A stretch of 64,000 nucleotides of DNA from positions 42,139-106,138 of the forward strand of contig LXYH01000031.1 of NCBI GenBank assembly GCA_001650895.1, read 5' to 3'. The position numbers and the translations under genes were made by a program. A model generated the notes under the pieces. The model was not told the DNA's origin, made no database searches, and saw only the letters and a program-made list of their open reading frames with translations. The DNA comes from Rhodobacteraceae bacterium EhC02 (GTDB lineage: Bacteria; Pseudomonadota; Alphaproteobacteria; Rhodobacterales; Rhodobacteraceae). Of the stretch, positions 57,574-64,000 are shown piece after piece; position 1 is the stretch's first letter; each line of letters opens with the position of its first letter.

Positions 57574-58866
57574 ATGACCACGGAAAAGACGCCGCGCTCT
57601 TCGCGGCTTGAGAACCTGCGCAATCTTGCTCCTGACGCGCGTCTTGACCTCTTGGCGCGCGCCGCAAACCTCAGTGACGCCGACCGCACGACACTGGCCG
57701 GGCGCGATGTTCTGCCGATGTCGCTAGCCGACGGGATGATCGAGAACGTGATCGGCAAGTTCGAACTGCCACTGGCGGTGGCGTCGAATTTCAGCATCAA
57801 CGGCAGGGATTACCTGATCCCCATGGTGGTCGAGGAACCGTCCGTGGTGGCGGCGGCGTCCTACATGGCAAAGATCGCGCGCGGTTGCGGCGGGTTTGTG
57901 ACCTCGTCGGACCAGCCGGTCATGCGGGCCCAGGTGCAGGTTCTGGGCCTGTCGGATCCGCAGGCGGCGCGCCATCGCCTGCTGTCCGCCCAGGCTGAAC
58001 TGCGCGAGATGTGCAATGCCCGCGACAAGGTCCTTGTCGGTCTGGGCGGCGGCTGCATCGGGATCGAGGTGCATGTCTTCGAAACCTCCGCCGTGGGGCC
58101 GATGGCGGTGCTGCACATCCTGGTCGATGTGCGCGATGCGATGGGGGCCAATACCGTCAACACCATGGCCGAGGCCATCGCCCCCCGCGTGGCCCAGATT
58201 GCGGGCGGCCACACGCGGCTGCGCATCCTGTCCAACCTGGCCGACCGTCGCCTGGCACGGGCCACGGTGACGCTGAGCCCGCAGGCGCTGCAAACCGACA
58301 GTGTCAGTGGCGACGAGATGATCGACGGGATGATCGAGGCCTATGCCCTGGCCCAGATCGACCCCTACCGCGCGGCCACCCACAACAAGGGCATCATGAA
58401 CGGCATCGATCCGGTCGTGGTGGCCACCGGCAACGACTGGCGCGCGATCGAGGCGGGCGCCCATGCCTGGGCCGCCCGCAGCGGGCAGTATACCGCGCTG
58501 ACCACATGGGAGCGCGGCAAGGACGGGCATCTGACCGGAACCCTGGAAATGCCCATGGCGCTGGGGCTTGTGGGCGGGGCCACCAAAACCCATCCCGCCG
58601 CACAGGCAGCCCTGCGGGTTATGGGCGTGACGACCGCGCAGGAACTGGCCGAAGTGACCGTCGCCGTCGGGCTGGCGCAGAATATGGCGGCCTTGCGCGC
58701 CTTGGCAAGCGAAGGGATCCAGAAGGGCCACATGGCGCTTCATGCCCGGAACATCGCAATTCTGGCCGGGGCCACAGGCGCACAGATCGAAGCGGTGGCA
58801 AAAGCCATCGCCGCCGAAGGGCGGGTGAGTGTCGATGCAGCAAAGGAAAAGCTGGCAGACCTGTAG
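57574..58866 (+). CDS. Class II (degradative-type) hydroxymethylglutaryl-CoA reductase
   Basis: A 430-residue class II HMG-CoA reductase. Catalytic residues are in place: Glu in [12 protein letters not shown] near residue 88, Lys in HNKGIMNG near residue 273, Asp in [12 protein letters not shown] near residue 186 and the C-terminal His in [10 protein letters not shown] near residue 390. [12 protein letters not shown] is also a class II segment. It interconverts HMG-CoA and mevalonate. It stands alone here, without mevalonate-pathway genes, so mevalonate breakdown (as in Pseudomonas mevalonii) is as likely as synthesis. Confidence 0.92.
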   Translation: MTTEKTPRSSRLENLRNLAPDARLDLLARAANLSDADRTTLAGRDVLPMSLADGMIENVIGKFELPLAVASNFSINGRDYLIPMVVEEPSVVAAASYMAKIARGCGGFVTSSDQPVMRAQVQVLGLSDPQAARHRLLSAQAELREMCNARDKVLVGLGGGCIGIEVHVFETSAVGPMAVLHILVDVRDAMGANTVNTMAEAIAPRVAQIAGGHTRLRILSNLADRRLARATVTLSPQALQTDSVSGDEMIDGMIEAYALAQIDPYRAATHNKGIMNGIDPVVVATGNDWRAIEAGAHAWAARSGQYTALTTWERGKDGHLTGTLEMPMALGLVGGATKTHPAAQAALRVMGVTTAQELAEVTVAVGLAQNMAALRALASEGIQKGHMALHARNIAILAGATGAQIEAVAKAIAAEGRVSVDAAKEKLADL

Positions 58867-58911
58867 CGGCGGCTTGGCAGTCGCGCTCGCTGCTCTGGCA
58901 GGTCCCGTCAC

Positions 58912-59931
58912 TCAGGCCGGGAAATTCGCCCGCGTGCGGTTGGCAAACCAGACCAGCGACAGCATCACCGGCACCTCGACCAGCACACCCACCACGGTGA
59001 CCAGCGCCGCGCCCGAGTTCAAACCGAAAAGCCCGATGGCCACCGCGACGGCCAGTTCGAAGAAATTCGATGTCCCGATCAGCGCACAGGGGGCCGCAAC
59101 GTCATGCGGCACCCTCCATTTCCAGGCCCAGGCATAGGCGATGGCGAAGATCCCGTAGGACTGGATCAGGATCGGCGTCGCCAGCAGCAGGATCAGGAAC
59201 GGGTTTTCCAGGATCACATTGCCCTGGAACCCGAACAGCAACACCACGGTCAGCAACAATCCCAGCACGGACGCGGGCTTGACCCGCGCGGTGAAGGCGG
59301 TGACCGCCGCCTCACCCCCCTGCCGCATCAGCCGCGCCCGCGTGATCGCCCCTGCGGCAAGCGGCAGCACCACGTAAAGCGCGACGGACAGCACCAGCGT
59401 TTCCCACGGCACCTCCAGATCCGTCACCCCCAAAAGCAGCGCCACGATGGGCGCAAAGGCGAAGACCATGATCACGTCGTTCAGCGACACCTGCACCAGC
59501 GTGTAGTTCGGGTCGCCCCTGGTCAGTTGCGACCAGACGAACACCATCGCCGTGCAGGGCGCGGCCCCCAGAAGGATCAGACCGGCGATATACTGCCCTG
59601 CATCGGCGGGATCGATCAGCCCGGCAAACACATGGTTGAAGAACAGCACACCCAGGGCGGCCATCGTGAAGGGTTTTATCAGCCAGTTGACCACAAGGGT
59701 GATGACCAGGCCCCTTGGCCGCTCGCCCACCCGGCCAAGAGCGCGGAAATCCACCGCGACCATCATCGGATAGACCATCGCCCATATCAGAAGGGCCACC
59801 AGCAGGTTGACCGAGGCATATTCGAGAGAGGCCAGAAAACCGAACATCCCCGGCAGCAGATTTGCCAGCACGATCCCCGCAACGATGCAGAGGAACACCC
59901 AGATTGACAGGAAGCGCTCGAATATCGACAT
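58912..59931 (-). CDS. Arsenite efflux transporter, Acr3 family
   Basis: A 339-residue membrane protein with ten helices of the ACR3 (ArsB-type 2) family. [20 protein letters not shown] near residue 125 contains the cysteine needed for arsenite transport, and [13 protein letters not shown] and [16 protein letters not shown] are further family motifs. It exports arsenite or antimonite. No arsR or arsC gene is next to it in the window. Confidence 0.9.
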   Translation of the reverse strand: MSIFERFLSIWVFLCIVAGIVLANLLPGMFGFLASLEYASVNLLVALLIWAMVYPMMVAVDFRALGRVGERPRGLVITLVVNWLIKPFTMAALGVLFFNHVFAGLIDPADAGQYIAGLILLGAAPCTAMVFVWSQLTRGDPNYTLVQVSLNDVIMVFAFAPIVALLLGVTDLEVPWETLVLSVALYVVLPLAAGAITRARLMRQGGEAAVTAFTARVKPASVLGLLLTVVLLFGFQGNVILENPFLILLLATPILIQSYGIFAIAYAWAWKWRVPHDVAAPCALIGTSNFFELAVAVAIGLFGLNSGAALVTVVGVLVEVPVMLSLVWFANRTRANFPA

Positions 59932-60096
59932 GGATCTTGCCCTGTTCCGCGGGTCGGATGATGATGCGGCTTAGCATTTGTCACATGGGCACGAAAACCG
60001 AAAAGACGCACCATGCCTTGCAGGTGCGCCATCCCGAAAAACCGACACCGATCCCGGCAGAGGGGTCAGCTTGGCCTGAAGGCAGAGGAGGACGCG

Positions 60097-60741
60097 ATGA
60101 AGGGCCTGTACCTGGCCGCTTTGGCCTTGATCATTCCGATGGATGCGCTGGCGTGGAGCGAGGCGGATCTGCAGAAGCTGCGGACAACCGGGCAATGTGC
60201 GGACTGCGATCTTTCCGGTGGCGACCTCAAGCGCGCCGCTCTTGCGGGCGCTGACCTTTCGGGCGCGGATCTGTCGGCGGCGAAACTCTGGGCCGTCGAT
60301 CTGGGTGGCGCAAACCTGACCGGCGCCAACCTGTCGGGGGCCAATCTGGCGTCTGCCGACCTGCGCGCGGCCAACCTGCAAGGCGCAAACCTGGCAAAGG
60401 CCTATCTGACGACGGCGGACCTTGGGCAGGCCGGGCTTTCGGGGGCTGACCTGTCTGGCGCAATCATGACGCAGGCCGGGCTGCAAGACGCCGAACTTGG
60501 CGGTGCAAACCTGACCGGGGCCTACATGGAACTGGCCAATCTTGCCGGGGCCGACCTGTCCGGTGCCGATCTGACCCGGGCCAACCTGACATCGGCGCGC
60601 ATGGACGGCGCGGTGCTGGCAGGGGCCATGCTGCACGGGGCCGTTTTGCTGGGGGCCCGGATTGAGGCCACCGCGCTGGAGGGCGCGATCCTGTGCAACA
60701 CGGTCATGCCGGATGGAACATCTGACACCAGCGGGTGCTGA
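60097..60741 (+). CDS. Secreted pentapeptide-repeat protein
   Basis: A 214-residue protein with a signal peptide (about 1-19, ending ALA). Residues 38-200 are an almost unbroken run of A(D/N)LSG/A(D/N)LxxA pentapeptide repeats (for example LSGADLSAAKL, LTGANLSGANL, LAGADLSGADL), which form a right-handed four-sided beta-helix. Cysteines near residues 34-37 and at the end may form disulfides. AGAGGAGG precedes the ATG. No function can be assigned; many such proteins are envelope proteins. Confidence 0.85.
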   Translation: MKGLYLAALALIIPMDALAWSEADLQKLRTTGQCADCDLSGGDLKRAALAGADLSGADLSAAKLWAVDLGGANLTGANLSGANLASADLRAANLQGANLAKAYLTTADLGQAGLSGADLSGAIMTQAGLQDAELGGANLTGAYMELANLAGADLSGADLTRANLTSARMDGAVLAGAMLHGAVLLGARIEATALEGAILCNTVMPDGTSDTSGC

Positions 60742-60816
60742 GGGGCGACACCGCGCGCATCACGGCGGCCAGGCCCTGCCCCGGCTGGCAGAAAGGCAGC
60801 AACCCAATTTCGGCTT

Positions 60817-61605
60817 TCAGAACTCCGGCGCGCGGCAGGCATAGGGCGTGCCATCCGGCAGCAGGCAGACGCCATCCAGGTAATCCTGCGGCAATTGCTT
60901 GTAGCTGGGCAGCCTCTTGCTGTCGTCACGGCGATCAAGGTAGTCGCTGCAGGTCGCGATGTAATAGCGCTGGCGCCGCTCTTCGGACGTGTACCACTGG
61001 TCGAAGGCCTCGGCCACGGCCCGGGCCGGATCGTCATGATCGCCCATGCTGGCCGCGAAACGCGCGGCGATATCGCCCGTGCTGGGCCAGCCCGCCAGCG
61101 CGTTCCAGACGGCCGCGTCCCCGTTCCGGCGCATGTGCCATGCCACAAGAAGCGTGATTGCGTTGGCATCCGCCTCAAGCGCAAAAGTCGCCTGCGCGAC
61201 CTGTTCCATCGCCAGGCTGTCATCGGGGCAGATCTGCGCGACCACCTGATCAAGGTGGCGCAGCTCATGCAGCATGATCGCCGTGACCATCGCATCATCC
61301 AGCCTGCCATCGATTTCGATCCGATTGGCATCCGGCAGAAGAAAGCCGCTTTCCAGAACCAGCGAAGGTGTCAGGCAGATGCGCGGCTTCCTGTCCTCAA
61401 GCGCCGCGCCGAGGCGCTTGAAGGCCGCAAGCGTCGGGCGCAGCCCATCGATCAGCCCCGCAAGACGAAGCGCCTGATCCGTCCCTTCGGCCGCGTCATA
61501 AGGATGGTCAAGGCAGACAGGCTCATCCGCGACCTGTGCCGTGACCGGCAAGGCCGGGTGCAGGGCGGTAGCCAGCATCAGGGATAGGTACAAGGCGCGG
61601 CACAT
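60817..61605 (-). CDS. Exported putative zinc metallopeptidase (DUF6782-like)
   Basis: A 262-residue exported protein with a signal peptide to about residue 23 (VTAQ). HELRHLDQ near residue 115 is an HExxH zinc motif, and the downstream FALEADANAITLLVAWHM provides a candidate third ligand (Glu or Asp). Cysteine pairs (PVCLDHP, RICLTP, CSDYLD, GVCLLP, YACRAP) suggest disulfide bonds. It fits a family I know as DUF6782 putative metallopeptidases. Substrate unknown. Confidence 0.7.
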   Translation of the reverse strand: MCRALYLSLMLATALHPALPVTAQVADEPVCLDHPYDAAEGTDQALRLAGLIDGLRPTLAAFKRLGAALEDRKPRICLTPSLVLESGFLLPDANRIEIDGRLDDAMVTAIMLHELRHLDQVVAQICPDDSLAMEQVAQATFALEADANAITLLVAWHMRRNGDAAVWNALAGWPSTGDIAARFAASMGDHDDPARAVAEAFDQWYTSEERRQRYYIATCSDYLDRRDDSKRLPSYKQLPQDYLDGVCLLPDGTPYACRAPEF

Positions 61606-61754
61606 GCGCTCATGCTAGCAACTGAGCCGCCTCTTGACGAGGGCAAGCGCACGACCGACCCACCTCACCACAGTTTGCCCTGACAGCGCCGCCTGCCCTG
61701 CTATGCTGGTGCCCGAAGCAAGAGTGTCGGTGTGGTATCGAAAGGGGAATGATG

Positions 61755-63686
61755 ATGGCTTGGCTGTTTCGGATCTTGAGCGCGCTCGTGGTCATGGTGG
61801 TCATCTGCGGGGTCGCGCTGCTGATGTTGCCCGGCGACCGTATCGCACAGGTCGCCGTGGACCAGATCAGGGCCCAGACCGGGCGCGACGTTGTCCTGCG
61901 GGGTCAGACGACCGTCAGCTACTACCCGGTTCTGGGCGTCAGCACCGGCGCGGTCGAGATCGCCAATGCCGATTGGTCCGAAGCAGGGCCGATGCTGGTC
62001 GCCGACAGCCTCAAGCTGGGGGTGGACCTGATGTCGCTGATCGGTGGCGATGTCCGGATCACCGGGCTTGAGATGGTCAATCCGCAAGTGGTGCTGGAAA
62101 TCGGACGCGACGGGCGCGCGAACTGGGAGTTGGGGGTCGATGGGGTGGCGCCCTCCGGTCAGCCATCAGGGGTCAGCACGGCCCTTGCCCTGTCGCTTGA
62201 CCGCGCCTTGATCACCGGGGGACGGGTCCAGTTCACGGACCATGCCAGCGGCGCGCGGCATCAGGTGGATGACCTGTCGCTCGATCTGCGCTGGCCGCAA
62301 TATCGCGGCGCGGCACAGCTTGCGCTGGCTGCCCGTCCGCAAGGGGCGGGCCTGATCAGCCTGACTGGCGAGATCGGCAACCTGGCGGCCCTGATCGAGG
62401 GCGAAGGCACGACCGCGAACCTTGAGGCACAGGCGAATGGCGGAACCCTCGGATACGATGGCGGGTTTGCCATGCCGCTGGATCTGGATGGCAGGCTTTC
62501 CGTCAACCTGACAGACACGGGCGCCTTTCTGGCGGCCCTCGGCCTGCCGGGTGTCGACCTGCCGCCCGGACTGGGACGCCAAGCCAGCGCCACGGCCGAT
62601 CTGCGCCTGACGCCCGCCATGGACCTGTCGCTGCGCAGACTGGCCCTGACGCTGGACCAGAACAGCCTGGACGGCGCCGTGGATGTGGCCCTTGGGCAGG
62701 ATGTGCCGATGGTCAACGCCACCCTCTCGTCGGGGCTGATCGATCTTTCTACCGCAACGGCAAGCCAGGATGCGGGCGGCACAGGCGGCAGCGGCGTGGC
62801 GGATGCCGGCTGGTCGCAGGCCCCGATCGACGCAAGCGCGCTTGGCCTTTTCAATGGCCGGATCGACCTGACGGCCACGGGCCTGCGGGTGGCCGGGCTC
62901 AGCTTTGCGGATGCCAGTCTGACCATCACGGTGGACCGGTCGCGCGCTGTCGTGGCGCTGAACCGGCTGTCCGGGTATTCCGGCGGCATGAGCGGCCAGG
63001 TCGTGGCCAACAACCGCAACGGGCTGAGCGTGGGGGGATCCCTGCGGGCCACATCGGTCGAGATGGAAAGCCTGCTGAACGATCTGGCGGGGATCGACCG
63101 TTTCACGGGCAAGGCGGATACCGATCTGGAATTCCTGAGTTCCGGCAACAGCCTGCATGCGATCATGAACGGCCTTTCGGGCAAGGGCAGCCTGTCCATG
63201 GCGCGCGGCACGATCAAGGGGATCGATCTGGACAGCCTGATGCGCGAAGGGCTGGCCACGGGCGGCACCACCGTCTTCGACAGCCTGTCGGCCAGCTACA
63301 CGATGGAGAACGGCAACCTCTTCAATTCGGACCTGTTGCTGCGCCTGCCCGTGATCTCGGCCTCGGGCGAAGGGCGCATCGGGCTTGGGGCGCGTGATAT
63401 CGATTATCTGTTCACCCCGCGCACGGCCAGCGCCGACTCGGGGGGCGGCGTGGTCATCCCCGTGCGGATCCGTGGCCCATGGGCCGATCCGCGGATCTGG
63501 CCCGACATGGAAAAGGCAATCGACCTGAACCTCAAGGCCGAGAAGGAACAGGCCCGCCAGGCGGTCGAGGACAAGATCCGCGACGAGCTGAATCTGCCCA
63601 CCAACGAAGGCCAGAGCCTTGAAGATGCGGCAAAGGAAAAACTCGAAACCGAGATCCTGAAAGGATTGGGCCGACTGCTGCGCTGA
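61755..63686 (+). CDS. AsmA-like inner-membrane/periplasmic protein
   Basis: A roughly 643-residue AsmA-family protein. One N-terminal helix (LFRILSALVVMVVICGVALLML) is followed by the AsmA N-terminal domain (RDVVLRGQTTVSYYPVLGV, ADSLKLGVDLMSLIGGDVRI, then VNPQVVLEIGRDGRANWEL) and the C-terminal AsmA_2 region (LSGKGSLSMARGTIKGIDLD and VVIPVRIRGPWADPRIWPD). Such proteins form hydrophobic grooves for lipid traffic between the membranes. Three ATG codons in a row (61749, 61752, 61755) follow AAAGGGG; the last has the best spacing. Confidence 0.85.
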   Translation: MAWLFRILSALVVMVVICGVALLMLPGDRIAQVAVDQIRAQTGRDVVLRGQTTVSYYPVLGVSTGAVEIANADWSEAGPMLVADSLKLGVDLMSLIGGDVRITGLEMVNPQVVLEIGRDGRANWELGVDGVAPSGQPSGVSTALALSLDRALITGGRVQFTDHASGARHQVDDLSLDLRWPQYRGAAQLALAARPQGAGLISLTGEIGNLAALIEGEGTTANLEAQANGGTLGYDGGFAMPLDLDGRLSVNLTDTGAFLAALGLPGVDLPPGLGRQASATADLRLTPAMDLSLRRLALTLDQNSLDGAVDVALGQDVPMVNATLSSGLIDLSTATASQDAGGTGGSGVADAGWSQAPIDASALGLFNGRIDLTATGLRVAGLSFADASLTITVDRSRAVVALNRLSGYSGGMSGQVVANNRNGLSVGGSLRATSVEMESLLNDLAGIDRFTGKADTDLEFLSSGNSLHAIMNGLSGKGSLSMARGTIKGIDLDSLMREGLATGGTTVFDSLSASYTMENGNLFNSDLLLRLPVISASGEGRIGLGARDIDYLFTPRTASADSGGGVVIPVRIRGPWADPRIWPDMEKAIDLNLKAEKEQARQAVEDKIRDELNLPTNEGQSLEDAAKEKLETEILKGLGRLLR

Positions 63687-63732
63687 CGCTCCGACCCGCG
63701 ATCGGGGTTGACTTGGACCGATCCGCTTGATT

Positions 63733-63818
63733 GGGTCGCGGCGGCGCTGCGGCGACCCCCTGCAACCGGGGGAGTCGCCAGATGGCCTTGCCTGCCCGGG
63801 GAGGGGCGGGTAGCGACT
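63733..63818 (+). promoter_or_regulatory. Leader with competing hairpins before the ligase gene
   Basis: GGGTCGC at 63733-63739 can pair with GCGACCC at 63752-63758. GGCGACCCCC at 63751-63760 can instead pair with GGGGG-A-GTCGCC at 63768-63779. AGTCGC at 63773-63778 can also pair with GCGACT at 63813-63818, near the ribosome-binding site. These pairings exclude one another, as in attenuators and riboswitches. It matches no riboswitch class I know. A high-GC leader can produce such pairings by chance. Confidence 0.35.
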
Positions 63819-63832
63819 GGAGGGGACTCACC

Positions 63833-64000
63833 ATGACGGATACATTGGCCGCGCTGATCGGCGCCCAGGATGGAAATGCGCCCGCAATCGGCGCGCCGGG
63901 CCGCGCCTGGCTTGACTATGCGGGCCTCGCCCGGCAAGCGGCGCATGTGGCCGAGGCCCTGCACGGTGCGGGTGTTGGGCGTGGTGACCGGGTGGCGATC
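63833..64000 (+). CDS. N-terminal part of an AMP-dependent acyl-CoA ligase (cut by window edge)
   Basis: The first 56 residues (MTDTLAALIGAQDGNAPAIG, then WLDYAGLARQAAHVAEALHGAGVGRGDRVAI) follow the usual start of ANL-superfamily ligases, ending in the G-V-x-x-G-D-R-V-A-I block. GGAGGGG lies nine bases before the ATG. A malonyl-CoA synthetase or another acyl-CoA ligase would fit; the specificity-determining part is beyond the window. Confidence 0.75.
   Translation, partial: MTDTLAALIGAQDGNAPAIGAPGRAWLDYAGLARQAAHVAEALHGAGVGRGDRVAI

Noticed and set aside
63687..63832. Cobalamin riboswitch in the ligase leader
   Set aside because: AGTCGCCAGATGGCC recalls part of a B12 box, but the spacing, the GCCACTG element and the core junction are missing.

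Overview
The window looks like chromosomal DNA of a high-GC alphaproteobacterium, most likely of the Rhodobacterales (Roseobacter/Paracoccus type). This is an inference from the gene content: TRAP transporters, an L-cysteate desulfonation pair, two multi-subunit formate dehydrogenases with the accessory proteins typical of this order, a CsgH-type curli locus, and Rhodobacterales-style domain-of-unknown-function proteins. I see no rRNA, tRNA, insertion sequence, phage gene or CRISPR array. Genes are dense, with many 4-bp start/stop overlaps.

Layout. 0.2-2.2 kb: SbtA-type bicarbonate permease coupled to a zinc-ribbon protein. 2.2-10.0 kb: a TRAP operon (dctPQM plus an alpha/beta hydrolase) and its LysR regulator, which meets a paralogous LysR regulator tail to tail; the second regulator is divergent from cuyA-cuyZ (cysteate sulfo-lyase and sulfite/sulfate exporter candidate). 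10.0-11.2 kb: a cytoplasmic reductive-dehalogenase-like protein. 11.4-17.2 kb: ammonium transporter, SDR dehydrogenase, MetX-like hydrolase, DUF4389 membrane protein, aldo/keto reductase and Ldh-type dehydrogenase. 17.7-25.5 kb: a curli-type amyloid locus: csgF, csgG, a small curlin-repeat protein, csgH and an Inh/SH3-like secreted protein on the plus strand, facing three tandem large curlin-repeat genes on the minus strand.

26.1-50.6 kb: a formate-oxidation island. First come cofactor genes (DUF2478 protein, fdhD, mobA, mobB, a moeA fusion, TusA-type protein). Next is a soluble NAD-linked formate dehydrogenase with a fused FdsG-FdsB subunit and a large alpha subunit. Then come a WD40-cytochrome c, a 51-residue membrane peptide and an Mrp/NBP35 ATPase. 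Last is a periplasmic FDH3-type enzyme (alpha, beta, cytochrome b gamma) with its Tat-signal peptide protein and TorD chaperone, followed by a five-gene run (DUF3306, DUF3305, DUF6352, DUF6505, biotin/lipoate-ligase fold) and a divergent multi-cluster ferredoxin-like protein. A GTATAC palindrome lies in front of both the TorD gene and the divergent ligase-fold/ferredoxin pair.

50.6-64.0 kb: ordinary metabolic and envelope genes: SDR, SMP-30 lactonase, a DevBCA-like ABC exporter, RidA, isochorismatase-fold hydrolase, degradative HMG-CoA reductase, Acr3 arsenite exporter, pentapeptide-repeat protein, putative metallopeptidase, AsmA-like protein, and the start of an acyl-CoA ligase gene preceded by a leader with competing hairpins.

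Functionally, the cofactor genes supply sulfurated bis-MGD cofactor to both formate dehydrogenases; the soluble one would yield NADH and the membrane one would feed quinone. The sulfonate module would convert cysteate to pyruvate, ammonia and sulfite. The curli locus would build extracellular amyloid. All calls come from reading the sequence; no database search was run.
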